Source: Staphylococcus pettenkoferi
Lineage (GTDB): Bacteria; Bacillota; Bacilli; Staphylococcales; Staphylococcaceae
Reading direction: 5' to 3'
Length of the DNA: 64,000 bases
Assembly: GCF_002902685.1 (NCBI RefSeq)
Contig: NZ_PPRN01000013.1
Coordinates: forward strand, 1 to 64,000
The translations under genes were made by a program, and so were the position numbers. Of this stretch, positions 28,540 to 37,605 are shown one piece after another. Within the stretch, counting starts at the first letter, position 1, and each line of letters opens with the position of its first letter. Under the pieces are notes generated by a model. The model made no database searches. It saw nothing but the letters and a program-made list of their open reading frames with translations, and was not told where the DNA came from.

Positions 28540-28956
28540 AGTTGCACCTCTGAAAGACGAAATTAGTTAAACTTCTATTGGTTGTCTCTATGAGACCTTC
28601 TTACAAAATATTAAAGAAACTGCTATAATTAAGCCAATTAAGAAGTTGATATTACTTTTATAGTATCAATAAAATGTATAAGTTGAAAGAATCTATCTAT
28701 AGTTTATGTGCATAGTTTTGATATATTGCATCTATACGGTTAAGTGTCGCATATTTGTCTATCATTGCACTCATACAAAGAGTTGTTTTCGAGTGCTTTT
28801 CAGCTCAATGTTGAGGGAAAACGTGTATGTAAGTTTCTTGATATTACTATGCGGTTCCATACTTAAATTTTTAACCCATTAAGGTACTTCTAGATTTAAT
28901 AACGTAGATTTGTTTTCAACTTTTAATAAAATGTACGTAAGGCAGTGAGGTGCACC
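28540..28956. other. Divergent promoter region, regulator and ydcF-like gene
   Basis: About 400 bp without a gene. It holds a good SigA promoter on the + strand at 28601-28629 whose transcript would have a leader of about 320 nt before the ydcF-like start. A short dyad (agttaaact) lies near 28565-28573 upstream of the regulator. Confidence 0.45.
28601..28629 (+). promoter_or_regulatory. SigA-type promoter with long leader
   Basis: TTACAA, a 17-bp spacer and TATAAT at 28624-28629. It faces the ydcF-like gene 330 bp away. Confidence 0.5.
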
Positions 28957-29928
28957 ATGATATTTCTACCGATTTTGTTATGCGTGATAAGTTTCACCAT
29001 ATTTCTGGCTATTTATTTCGGTATCAGCCAGGTGATTCAGTTAAATGTTTATATTTTACATGTTTGTCTGGGCTTTGCCGTAATTCTATATCATGTGATT
29101 ACTCAGACGGTGCCGTTTGACCTTATCATTTTACTCTTGGCTCAAGTGGTATTGTTACATGTTAAACATCGGTCGCTCAACAATCAAGCAGTGGGATTAA
29201 GGTTCTACGCGAGATTGTATCGCATCGTGGGATGGGCGGTGCTGTTCACAGTTGCGACGCGTTATATCAGCACGATGCCCATAGGGTTGAATGCGATCTT
29301 TGCATGGTTGTCGGCGATAGGGCTCAGTGCGTTGTATGCGTTGAGTTGTTTCGCGGCTATGGTCTCAGCCTATCATGATAAAAATGCGAGCGTTCGACCT
29401 GCAGATATCTTTCTCGTGCTTGGGGCAGGCATCTATACTGAACAGGTGACACCGATGCTTGCGTCACGTTTGGACAAGACGTTAGCGTTATGGAGACGAC
29501 AGCCTCAGACGCCGATTCTGGTTAGTGGAGGTCAAGGGCCAGATGAGCCGATACCTGAAGCTTTGGCGATGCAGCGGTATCTTATTGCTAAAGGTGTACC
29601 ACGCGAGTTGATTTATCTTGAATCCGCATCGACGAGTACATTTGAGAATATTGCTTCTTCTCAAACAGTGCTCGCAGATTTAGGTTTTCTCAATAGCCAT
29701 ATCGTTTGTATCACGAGTCATTTCCACATTATGCGAGCGTTACGCTTTGGACAGAAACTAAATCTTAAGATGGAAGGGGTGGGCAGTGCTTCGCCGTTAT
29801 CTTTCCTCCATATCCAGCTTGTGCGTGACTTTCTCGCAATCATGTACCAATATCGTTTATTATTGACGATTTACTTTGCGGTACTATTCTTCAGCAGTAT
29901 CATTGCGATGTGGTTTATTCCGCATTAG
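28957..29928 (+). CDS. YdcF family (DUF218) membrane protein
   Basis: This protein has four or five N-terminal membrane helices in the first 150 residues, then a cytosolic or external DUF218 (YdcF/SanA-like) domain with ADIFLVLGAGIY, ILVSGGQGPDEPIPEALAM and YLESASTSTFENI, and a final membrane helix. Proteins of this group are linked to cell-envelope processes, but their reaction is not established. I chose the ATG at 28957 (323 aa) after gtgaggtg. A GTG at 28945 would add four residues and has no ribosome site. Confidence 0.8.
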   Translation: MIFLPILLCVISFTIFLAIYFGISQVIQLNVYILHVCLGFAVILYHVITQTVPFDLIILLLAQVVLLHVKHRSLNNQAVGLRFYARLYRIVGWAVLFTVATRYISTMPIGLNAIFAWLSAIGLSALYALSCFAAMVSAYHDKNASVRPADIFLVLGAGIYTEQVTPMLASRLDKTLALWRRQPQTPILVSGGQGPDEPIPEALAMQRYLIAKGVPRELIYLESASTSTFENIASSQTVLADLGFLNSHIVCITSHFHIMRALRFGQKLNLKMEGVGSASPLSFLHIQLVRDFLAIMYQYRLLLTIYFAVLFFSSIIAMWFIPH

Positions 29929-29932
29929 TTCG

Positions 29933-29974
29933 AGTGTTATTACGACTTGATTTCAGTTGTAATAACGCTTTTTT
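29933..29974 (+). terminator. Terminator after the ydcF-like gene
   Basis: AGTGTTATTAC (29933-29943) pairs with GTAATAACGCT (29959-29969) with one G.U and is followed by T5. Confidence 0.85.
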
Positions 29975-30009
29975 AATACGCTCTTGACGAGTAAAAGGGT
30001 CGTTCTATT

Positions 30010-30038
30010 TGTAAACTTTTATAAATTGAAAGTTTACA
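30010..30038 (+). promoter_or_regulatory. BirA-type operator before bioB
   Basis: TGTAAAC and GTTTACA are separated by 15 bp, with extended pairing CTTT/AAAG. This fits the BirA biotin-repressor dyad of Firmicutes. It ends 84 bp before the bioB ATG and would shut the gene off when biotin is plentiful. Confidence 0.8.
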
Positions 30039-30122
30039 TTAATTAGAGAAAGCGCTATGATATAGAAGTAGTAAGTTGTTACATACGGGTATATTCTAAT
30101 ATTAAGAATAGGAGTTTTTTCT

Positions 30123-31124
30123 ATGGAATTAGCTGAAAGAATCTTACAAGGGGAAGCTATTTCGAAAGATGAATTCTTACATATTTACGAAGATGAATCC
30201 ATCGATACGTTGCTCTTGTTGAATGAAGCATATAAATTACGTAAGCATTTTTATGGGAAAAAGGTTAAGCTTAACATGATTCTCAATGCGAAAAGTGGAA
30301 TTTGTCCTGAAGATTGTGGCTACTGTGGTCAGTCTCGTGAAATGAAGCAGAAGACGCGTTATAGCTTGATTTCGCAAGAGGAGATTATGAACGGTGCGGA
30401 TGTAGCGAGTGAACATAATATCGGTACTTACTGTATCGTGATGAGTGGTCGTGGCCCAAGTGATAAAGAGGTGACGCACATCAGTGAGACGGTGGAACAA
30501 ATCAAAGCGAAACACCCTCAGTTACGTCTGTGTGCCTGCCTTGGTTTAGCGAATGAGAAGCAAGCGAAGCAATTGAAAGATGCTGGTGTGGATCGTTACA
30601 ACCACAATATTAATACGAGTGAGAATTATCATGGCAATGTGGTGACGACGCATACATATCAAGACAGAACCAATACGATTGAGATTATGAAAGAGAACAA
30701 CATTTCACCATGTTCTGGAGTGATTTGCGGAATGGGCGAGTCTAACCAAGATATCTTGGATATGGCTTTCGCGTTAAAAGAAATGGATGCGGACAGTATT
30801 CCGATTAACTTCCTCCATCCGATTAAAGGCACGAAATTTGGTGATAAAGATGAGCTTACACCGATGAAATGTCTACGTATCGTATCTTTATTCAGATTGA
30901 TTAATCCAACGAAGGAAATTCGTATCGCGGGTGGTCGTGAGATTAATTTACGTTCACTTCAACCGTTGGCGTTGAAAGCTGCAAACTCCATCTTTGTAGG
31001 GGACTACTTGATCACAGGTGGACAACCGAACCAAATGGATTTCAAGATGATTGAAGACTTAGGATTTGAAATTGATAAGAATAATGCAGAACCTACGCCG
31101 GTTAAAGAGAATTTAACAGTCTAA
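30123..31124 (+). CDS. bioB: Biotin synthase
   Basis: This 333-residue radical SAM enzyme inserts sulfur into dethiobiotin, the last step of biotin synthesis. The SAM-cluster cysteines are Cys61, Cys65 and Cys68 (CPEDCGYC). The [2Fe-2S] ligands lie in the later GVICGMGES and RIAGGR regions. No other bio gene lies nearby, so the cell either has a separate bio cluster or salvages dethiobiotin. A BirA-type operator lies upstream and a hairpin terminator downstream. Confidence 0.95.
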   Translation: MELAERILQGEAISKDEFLHIYEDESIDTLLLLNEAYKLRKHFYGKKVKLNMILNAKSGICPEDCGYCGQSREMKQKTRYSLISQEEIMNGADVASEHNIGTYCIVMSGRGPSDKEVTHISETVEQIKAKHPQLRLCACLGLANEKQAKQLKDAGVDRYNHNINTSENYHGNVVTTHTYQDRTNTIEIMKENNISPCSGVICGMGESNQDILDMAFALKEMDADSIPINFLHPIKGTKFGDKDELTPMKCLRIVSLFRLINPTKEIRIAGGREINLRSLQPLALKAANSIFVGDYLITGGQPNQMDFKMIEDLGFEIDKNNAEPTPVKENLTV

Positions 31125-31159
31125 TAATAGAATATTGATAAAAGCCTCAGATAAGTGAG

Positions 31160-31238
31160 AAGCCGATAGATTGATGATATGCAGTGAATATGAAGGATTG
31201 TATTGCTTGCATGTCTCAATTGCTATCGGCTTTTTTAT
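31160..31238 (+). terminator. Terminator after bioB
   Basis: AAGCCGATAG (31160-31169) pairs with CTATCGGCTT (31223-31232) across a long internal loop and is followed by T6. Confidence 0.7.
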
Positions 31239-31406
31239 AATATTTTGTTTTTTACGACGAAGTGGACAATAAATGTCTGTGTGCATCTCTATAATTGTGT
31301 TTAGAAACAAGTAATTAGACAATATATTTCAACGGTACATAGATTGATTGAAATATAGATAGTTAGAATGTGCTTGTTTAATAAACTTATTTGAGGTGTT
31401 GTATTT

Positions 31407-31769
31407 ATGAAAAGATTAATTGTTGTATGTCTCGGCTTGATGATTCTGCTTGCCGCATGTGGCAACAAAGTTGATGGTACATACAAGAACGAAGAACTCA
31501 CACTTAGAGCAGATGATGATGCGGAAACTGCTCAAATTAATTATGATACTGGAGATGATGAGTTGAATGAGTGGATGGAGGAAGAAGAGGAAGATCTCAA
31601 TTATAAAGGGGAAATAGATAAAAAGAAAAAGACGATGACCTTTAAGGATAAAAAAGGTAATGTTGAAATGAAAATGAGTTATAAAGTCAAAGGTAAAAAG
31701 CTTATCTTAAAAGATAAATCTGGTAGCAGTGGTGATGAAAAAATTGTATTGAAGAAACAAGAAAAATAA
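31407..31769 (+). CDS. Small acidic/basic lipoprotein, function unknown
   Basis: This 120-residue lipoprotein has a signal peptide with lipobox LLAAC (Cys19) and begins the mature part GNKVDGTYKNEE. A strongly acidic middle (DELNEWMEEEEEDL) is followed by lysine-rich beta-like repeats (KKKKTMTFKDKKGNVEMKMSYKVKGKKL). The pattern recalls small beta-sheet lipoproteins that test as DUF-type in staphylococci. I do not recognise a specific family. It is probably monocistronic, and the next gene lies convergent. Confidence 0.75.
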   Translation: MKRLIVVCLGLMILLAACGNKVDGTYKNEELTLRADDDAETAQINYDTGDDELNEWMEEEEEDLNYKGEIDKKKKTMTFKDKKGNVEMKMSYKVKGKKLILKDKSGSSGDEKIVLKKQEK

Positions 31770-31781
31770 CCAAAAGAAAAC

Positions 31782-31824
31782 GGGAGTGAGACAGAAATCG
31801 ACTTGATTTCGTAGTCTCACCCCC
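31782..31824 (+). repeat. Family C hairpin repeat, copy C2
   Basis: GGGAGTGAGAC (31782-31792) pairs with GTCTCACCCCC (31814-31824), with cagaaat..atttcgta in the stem, then ccgcaagg. The first hairpin matches C1 and C3. The second is replaced by the terminator at 31847. Confidence 0.7.
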
Positions 31825-31846
31825 GCAAGGTTGACTATCACTAGAG

Positions 31847-31882
31847 AAAACGCACGCAATCTTAAAAGTTGCGTGCGTTTTG
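31847..31882. terminator. Bidirectional terminator before the MMPL gene end
   Basis: AAAACGCACGCAA (31847-31859) pairs perfectly with TTGCGTGCGTTTT (31869-31881). It ends 8 bp from the MMPL stop and serves both converging units. Confidence 0.88.
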
Positions 31883-31889
31883 TATTGAA

Positions 31890-34382
31890 TTAATCTCTTT
31901 TATCAAAAGGAGATTTGAATGGCCACCAGTTACCTTTACCGAATGATTTCGCTACGGCTGGAATAAAGAGTGGTAGCATAAAGATGTTGTAAATGAGTAG
32001 TCCAAGGATAACGACAGTTGCGATTTCCATCAATGTCATTGCGCCTGATGTGTAGAGGGCTGCAACGGTACCGATAAGAATGATACAAGCTGTCATGATC
32101 ACGACACCCATTTTACGCATAGCAGTGAGCAGTGCGTCGTGAATATCTTTGCCACCTTTCACTTCCTCGCCGAAGCGGTTCACTAGGAAGATGGCGTAGT
32201 CGACACCGAGTGCCATCAGAACGACGAAGCTGAAGAATGGCACCACGAGTAACAGTCCACCCATGCCTAAGATATTGTCGAAGATGAGGTTCGCAATACC
32301 GATAGAAGCATAGTAAGTGATTAAGATAGATGCAATCATGTACAGTGGCATGATGATTGAACGTTCAAAGATCAATAGCACGATAAATAGGAAGATCGTA
32401 ATGAGCACGATTGCTTTCGTCATATCGTTATCAATCGTAGTTTGTAAGTCGTTATTCTCTGATGATTTACCACCGTATTCAATTGTACTATCTTTGAATG
32501 ACGTATCTTTCACTTGATTGTCTACAGTGTGGTGAATTGAGTCGACAGTGTTCATCGCTTTCTTAGAGAATGGATCGTCGGAAAGCTCAACGTTGAGTAA
32601 GAGCACTTTACCGTTACCATCACTGTATTGATCGATTGAGTCTTTAATCTTATCATTCTTCAACATATCATCCGTAATATACATGCCTGACTTGTTGATG
32701 CCGTCGTCTTTAGACATGTCTTTCAAGCGTTTCTGAAGTTTCTTCTGACCGTCTTGAACTTGAGAAATACCTTGTTGTGATTGTTGAAGTCCTTTAGACA
32801 TTTGGCCAGCTTGTTGCGTCACTTTCTGATTCGCTTGTTGAGGTGCTTGACTACCTTGCATCATCAAGCCTTGAACTTTCTGGCTATCAGTCAGTGGTGA
32901 AACTTGGGAGTTCATTTGACCAAGTCCATCATTCACTTCACCTAAGCCGTTATTAGCATCATCAATCTTCTTCTGCATTTCGTTCAGTTGATAAGTTGCT
33001 TTAAGCTGTTTGATCGGTTCACCAGTTGGACGTGTGATTGTGTTGACTTTGTCCACGCCTTTAACCTTTTCAATAGACTGAGAAAGGGCTTCTAAATCGT
33101 TGATACCTTTCTTCGTTGTCAATTTATCGTCGTCTTTAATAGCAATTTGTACTGGGAACGCTTGGCCTTCAGAGAACTTATCTTTAATAATATTGATGGC
33201 TTTGATAGAACCATAGTCATCACTAATTTCGTTCGTATTGTCGTACGTAATTTTGTTAGGTGCAAAGATGATGATCGGCACCATGATGATGAGTACGATA
33301 ACTAATGCTAAGAATGGTTTGCCAGATGTAAAATGACCGAGTTTGCCCCAGAGTTTACTATCTTTGTGTGAACTTGCTTGTTTACTTGGCCAGAATACTT
33401 TACCGCCGAGCAACATGAGAATCGTTGGCAATAAAGTAAAGAGTATGATCATCATACAGAGCACACCGACAGCGATACCGACAGCTGAACGGAAGAGCTC
33501 GAATCTCACGAAGAACAGTGCCGCAAATCCAACGAGTACAGTAATCGCACAAATCAGTATTGTACGTCCGCCATTTTTAAACGTATGGTAGACTGCATCG
33601 AAGTTGGATTGATCTTTACCCAATTCCTCTTTATACCGGTTGAGTAGCAGGATACAGTAATCGGTTCCGATACCGAATAGTAATGCTACCAAGAACGGTT
33701 GAATGTAGATTGAAACTGGGAAATCAGCGTATTTCACGAGCAACGCTAAGATACCTTGTGAGAAAGCATAAGACAATCCGATGAGTACAAGCGGCACGAA
33801 AGGCGTTACCACTGAGCGGAAGACTAAGAATAAGATGACGAGAATGAGAACGAACGTTACAATTTCAGTCGTCTTCAAGCCGTCGTCAACGCTCTTATTG
33901 ATGTCATCGAAAATAATGTCATTGCCTGTCACGTATGTGCCTTTGAAGTTATTATCTAGGTGTTTGATATCTTTCGCAGCATCTAACGTTTTATTACGAT
34001 CGTTGTCCGTGTCGATTGGAATCATCACGGCTTTCTTATCTTTAGAGACGAGTTTGTCTTCTACGTCTTTATTCTGGAAAGGTGAAATTGTGTCTTTAAC
34101 ACCTTTCGTATCTTCAATCTTATCTATATATTTCTTTATGTCTTTCTTGCTGTCATTATCGAGTTTCTTATCGATTTCAATGACTGCACTGATACTTTTA
34201 GAATCCGCACCTACGTCCTTGAGTTTCTCGGTGTATTGTTGAGACGTCGTATCTTTAGGAGGTACGATGTTCCCGTTGTCACTTGCGAGTTTGGATAGGT
34301 TAGGAGCGAAGAGTATCGCACAAGCCACTGCGATAATTACGATAATTGAAATTAGCCATCTGAATTTCAGTATCGTCTTCAT
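31890..34382 (-). CDS. MMPL/RND-family exporter
   Basis: This 830-residue transporter has the MMPL layout: one N-terminal helix, an outer domain of about 150 residues, five clustered helices (about 170-340), a central helix, a second outer domain rich in Gln/Met-containing coiled segments (about 470-590), and a final helix block ending AVAKSFGKGNWWPF. The helix-4 motif FGIGTDYCILLLNRYKEEL and its repeat ALGVDYAIFLVNRFGEE carry the proton-relay Asp-Tyr pairs. Such pumps in staphylococci export fatty acids (FarE) or other lipophilic compounds. The substrate here is unknown. An operator overlaps its promoter. Confidence 0.88.
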   Translation of the reverse strand: MKTILKFRWLISIIVIIAVACAILFAPNLSKLASDNGNIVPPKDTTSQQYTEKLKDVGADSKSISAVIEIDKKLDNDSKKDIKKYIDKIEDTKGVKDTISPFQNKDVEDKLVSKDKKAVMIPIDTDNDRNKTLDAAKDIKHLDNNFKGTYVTGNDIIFDDINKSVDDGLKTTEIVTFVLILVILFLVFRSVVTPFVPLVLIGLSYAFSQGILALLVKYADFPVSIYIQPFLVALLFGIGTDYCILLLNRYKEELGKDQSNFDAVYHTFKNGGRTILICAITVLVGFAALFFVRFELFRSAVGIAVGVLCMMIILFTLLPTILMLLGGKVFWPSKQASSHKDSKLWGKLGHFTSGKPFLALVIVLIIMVPIIIFAPNKITYDNTNEISDDYGSIKAINIIKDKFSEGQAFPVQIAIKDDDKLTTKKGINDLEALSQSIEKVKGVDKVNTITRPTGEPIKQLKATYQLNEMQKKIDDANNGLGEVNDGLGQMNSQVSPLTDSQKVQGLMMQGSQAPQQANQKVTQQAGQMSKGLQQSQQGISQVQDGQKKLQKRLKDMSKDDGINKSGMYITDDMLKNDKIKDSIDQYSDGNGKVLLLNVELSDDPFSKKAMNTVDSIHHTVDNQVKDTSFKDSTIEYGGKSSENNDLQTTIDNDMTKAIVLITIFLFIVLLIFERSIIMPLYMIASILITYYASIGIANLIFDNILGMGGLLLVVPFFSFVVLMALGVDYAIFLVNRFGEEVKGGKDIHDALLTAMRKMGVVIMTACIILIGTVAALYTSGAMTLMEIATVVILGLLIYNIFMLPLFIPAVAKSFGKGNWWPFKSPFDKRD

Positions 34383-34755
34383 AATATCCTCCTTATGTTT
34401 AAAATGAACATTGTAAATATACTACAGTAGTTGATAGTAGTCAACTAATATTTTAAAATATACATATTAAACTATAACCGAATAGCGTTTTAAACTAACA
34501 TGATGTAATATTGAATCATTATCTAGGACCAAATATGTATATTCACGCACGCGAAATCGCATTATAATAGAAAGTGGAGAGCTACTTGCTTTTAAAAATA
34601 GCGAGAGTGAAGACAGATGATAAAATTAAATGAGAAATGACTCTATTAAGAATATAATTAAAACAAGTCACGACGAATAGATCATTTGTGTTGAATCAAT
34701 GTTTTATATGTTAAAATGATGAAATAATATGTCGAAAAGAAATAGAGGTGATGAG
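34383..34755. other. Divergent region between the MMPL gene and tcaA
   Basis: About 370 bp. The MMPL promoter and operator occupy the left part. The right part before tcaA has A+T-rich promoter-like sequence (ttgaatcaatg...gttaaaatg at about 34691-34718), but no clear element is assigned. Confidence 0.45.
34416..34447 (-). promoter_or_regulatory. MMPL-gene promoter with overlapping operator
   Basis: On the - strand TTGACT, a 17-bp spacer and TATATT form a near-consensus SigA promoter. The inverted repeat TAGTTGA-N6-TCAACTA (34428-34447) covers the -35 box, as expected for a MarR- or TetR-type repressor site. Confidence 0.65.
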
Positions 34756-36120
34756 ATGCGACAGTGTCCGAAATGTGGGCAAGAGGTGCCGAAAGATGCC
34801 GACCGATGTCCACACTGTAACTATGAGATGAATCAGCAGTCTAAGGGAGAAACGCGTAAGAAAGCGAATATTAAGGTGCGCAAGATTGTACCGTGGGGCA
34901 TTGCAGGCTTTATCGTCATACTCTTAATCATCCTATTCTTTCTACTGCGTAACTTTAATTCACCGGAGTCGCAAAGCAATCTCTTGATTAACGCGATTGA
35001 TAATAATGATACGCAGAAGTTGTCGACGATACTCAGTACGAAAGACAATAAAGTTGACGGAGCGCAAGCTGACGCTTACATAAAGTATATTAAAAAGAAT
35101 GTCGGCATGAAGAAATTTAAATCTGAAGTGAATCAAAAGATTTCCGACCTTAATCACAGTGATAATCGAATTAAAGATCACGTCACTTCGAAAAATGGTG
35201 ATGATTTACTTCAAATTACGAAAAATGGTCGTCGCTATCTCTTCTTCGATAACATGAACTTCACAGCACCATCGAAAGAAGCGATTGTGAAGCCGAAGAT
35301 GGATGCGACATACAAGTTCAAAGCGAATGATCAACAGAAGACAGTAGAAGCGGATAAAAATAAATCGACCTCCCTCGGTCGTTTTATCCCTGGTGATTAT
35401 GAAATCGATGCGAAGAAACAGACAGAAACAGGGCAATTCCACGGCCGTTTGAAATTTAGTTTCGACGATAGTAATAAAGAGACGGTCAACGTCTCGGAAG
35501 ATTTCAATGAAGCGTACATTGAACCGAAACTTGAGGGTGCGAGTCAACTGAATACAAGTTCAATCAAGATTCATATCAATGACCAAACTTATGATTATAA
35601 GAAAGGACAGGCTTATGGTCCATTCCCTCAATCTCAAGAGGTAAAAGTATCGGCTGAAGGTCAAGCGAAGAAGAAAACATTTAAGACGAACGAAACAACA
35701 GTGAAGACGGACAATATGAAGCCGCACACTTCAGTTTCATTGAAGTTCGATAATGATGCGATTGAGAAATACGTAGAGAAGAAAGAGAAAGAAGAAAGTA
35801 GTTTCAAAGATAAATTATCCCGTTTCTTCTTTAACTATGTAAATGCTTTTAATATGGCGACCGCCCAAAATGATTTTGGGCTGGTCTCCCAGTATTTAAA
35901 GAAAGACTCTACGAATTACAAATCGACACGACACGTAATTGAAAGTGACGCAACAATCAATGCGGAACAACCTCAAATTCTAGATGTCATTAAGAAAGGT
36001 CATACATTTTACGTCACTACAAATGAGCGTAAGACTGATGGCACGTATGGTCAGGTCGATTATGAACTTGAAGGCAATAGTAATGACGAGGATTTACAAA
36101 TTGTGAAAAGCTCAGATTAA
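34756..36120 (+). CDS. tcaA: TcaA: glycopeptide-response membrane protein
   Basis: This 454-residue protein has an N-terminal zinc ribbon (Cys4, Cys7, Cys18, Cys21), one membrane helix at about 45-66 (WGIAGFIVILLIILFFLLR), and a large outer part of repeated beta domains matching S. aureus TcaA throughout. In S. aureus, TcaA loss raises teicoplanin resistance and the protein is induced by cell-wall antibiotics. I chose the ATG at 34756 (MRQCPKCG) because agaggtgatg precedes it and the zinc ribbon begins there. An upstream in-frame ATG at 34729 lacks a ribosome site. Confidence 0.92.
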   Translation: MRQCPKCGQEVPKDADRCPHCNYEMNQQSKGETRKKANIKVRKIVPWGIAGFIVILLIILFFLLRNFNSPESQSNLLINAIDNNDTQKLSTILSTKDNKVDGAQADAYIKYIKKNVGMKKFKSEVNQKISDLNHSDNRIKDHVTSKNGDDLLQITKNGRRYLFFDNMNFTAPSKEAIVKPKMDATYKFKANDQQKTVEADKNKSTSLGRFIPGDYEIDAKKQTETGQFHGRLKFSFDDSNKETVNVSEDFNEAYIEPKLEGASQLNTSSIKIHINDQTYDYKKGQAYGPFPQSQEVKVSAEGQAKKKTFKTNETTVKTDNMKPHTSVSLKFDNDAIEKYVEKKEKEESSFKDKLSRFFFNYVNAFNMATAQNDFGLVSQYLKKDSTNYKSTRHVIESDATINAEQPQILDVIKKGHTFYVTTNERKTDGTYGQVDYELEGNSNDEDLQIVKSSD

Positions 36121-36121
36121 T

Positions 36122-36181
36122 GATCTCACTCTGAAATAGTGCTTAATAACAAAGTTAAAGTGCTAAGAGTGAGGTCTTTTT
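36122..36181 (+). terminator. Hairpin with T-run between tcaA and tcaB
   Basis: GATCTCACTCT (36122-36132) pairs with AGAGTGAGGTC (36165-36175) with one G.U, followed by T5. tcaB may therefore be partly uncoupled from tcaA. Confidence 0.7.
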
Positions 36182-36259
36182 ATATAGGTAGAAAGGTTTC
36201 AAGCGCGAAAGATTAGCGCTATAATGGTAACAATATTCTTTACTTGAGGAGATGAGCGT

Positions 36260-37459
36260 ATGCAGTCTAAGAAAGGGAGCCAAGTGCTTTATATCATTAT
36301 TCTAGGTGCACTGACTGCAATCGGTGCTATGTCGATTGATATGTTTCTACCTGGACTGCCTGAAGTTCAGCGTGATTTCAATACATCTGCGAGTAGTGCA
36401 CAACTTACACTCGGACTCTTTATGGTGGGGCTCGCATTAGGTAACCTATTTGTCGGTCCGTTGTCAGATACGTATGGTCGACGTCGTCCCTTAACGATAG
36501 GCATGCTTGTCTTTACGGTAGCGAGTTTAGGTATCGTGTTTGCGCCAAATATTTGGGTGATGATAGGTTTGCGCTTCATCCAAGGGCTCTGTGGTGGTGC
36601 CGGTGCGGTACTATCACGATCTATAGCGAGTGATTTGTATCAAGGTCAAGCGCTAACACAATTTATGTCGATGTTGATGCTCGTCAATGGTGTTGCACCA
36701 GTCATTGCACCTGCATTAGGTGGCGTTATCATCACAGTTGCACATTGGCAGGTCGTCTTCATGGTGCTTGTCGTCTTCGGTGTTTGTTTAACACTTGGCA
36801 GTTATATGCAAGTAGGTGAAACGCTTGAGGTGGAACAGCGCGAGCCTTTAGCTTTGAAAAGCATCTTTGTAAGTTTCGGGCAATTATTAGCACAACCTCG
36901 ATTCTTAATTCCGATGTTGATTCAAGGATTTACGTTCGTACTATTATTTAGTTATATTTCAGCTTCTTCATTTATTACGCAAGCAATCTATAGTTTATCT
37001 CCTTTACAGTTTAGTCTTGCGTTCGCTTTTGTCGGAATTACATTAATTGTAGTGACACAACTCACGAGCAAACTAGTGGTTTATATTAGCGAAGAACGAT
37101 TATTACGTATTCTCACGCTCATACAACTTGTAGGTATTGTTGGGGTCAGTACCATCCTTATTGCACACTGGCACATTCTGTTACTTATTGTTGGATTCGT
37201 TATCTTAGTATCTCCTGTGCCTGCTGTGGCAACCCTCTCATTTACAATCGCGATGGGTGAGGTAAAACGTGCGCGTGGTAGTGCGTCGAGTTTGTTGGGT
37301 CTGGTTCAGTATCTCTTTGGAGGCATCGTAACCCCATTAGTTGGTTTGAAGGGCGAGACGCACAGTGAGCCGTATCTCATCATTATTATTGTTACAGGCG
37401 TGATATTAGTCGTACTTCAACTTTTATTCGTACGTGTCTTTCGCAGTCGAAATATCTGA
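36260..37459 (+). CDS. tcaB: TcaB: Bcr/CflA-type MFS drug exporter
   Basis: This 399-residue, 12-helix major facilitator of the DHA1 Bcr/CflA type has DMFLPGLPEVQRDFN after helix 1, GPLSDTYGRRRPL in loop 2-3, RFIQGLCGGAGAVLSRSI in helix 4-5 (motif C region) and LGLVQYLFGGIVTPL late. The position after tcaA and the family match S. aureus TcaB. Export of bicyclomycin-like or other compounds is inferred. Its real substrate is not known. An aggag ribosome site precedes the ATG. Confidence 0.88.
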   Translation: MQSKKGSQVLYIIILGALTAIGAMSIDMFLPGLPEVQRDFNTSASSAQLTLGLFMVGLALGNLFVGPLSDTYGRRRPLTIGMLVFTVASLGIVFAPNIWVMIGLRFIQGLCGGAGAVLSRSIASDLYQGQALTQFMSMLMLVNGVAPVIAPALGGVIITVAHWQVVFMVLVVFGVCLTLGSYMQVGETLEVEQREPLALKSIFVSFGQLLAQPRFLIPMLIQGFTFVLLFSYISASSFITQAIYSLSPLQFSLAFAFVGITLIVVTQLTSKLVVYISEERLLRILTLIQLVGIVGVSTILIAHWHILLLIVGFVILVSPVPAVATLSFTIAMGEVKRARGSASSLLGLVQYLFGGIVTPLVGLKGETHSEPYLIIIIVTGVILVVLQLLFVRVFRSRNI

Positions 37460-37520
37460 CTTTGCGTAAAAGAGGAGCCATTCACGTTTTATAAAAATTA
37501 AATAGAATTAAAGGTATAAT

Positions 37521-37562
37521 TGACAACCGTTATCAATTACGTATAATTGAGAATAAGTATCA
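37521..37562 (+). promoter_or_regulatory. Two Fur boxes before the siderophore-binding gene
   Basis: TGACAACCGTTATCA (37521-37535) and TGAGAATAAGTATCA (37548-37562) each fit the TGATAATNATTATCA pattern with two or three mismatches. Both lie within 85 bp of the start codon. Confidence 0.7.
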
Positions 37563-37605
37563 ATTGTCGCGCAATTGGTGAAATTAAATGAAATGAGGGA
37601 ATGGA

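Noticed and set aside
33781..34242. A 153-codon + strand frame opposite the MMPL gene
   Set aside because: It is antisense to a clearly coding gene and made of low-complexity Ser/Leu runs.
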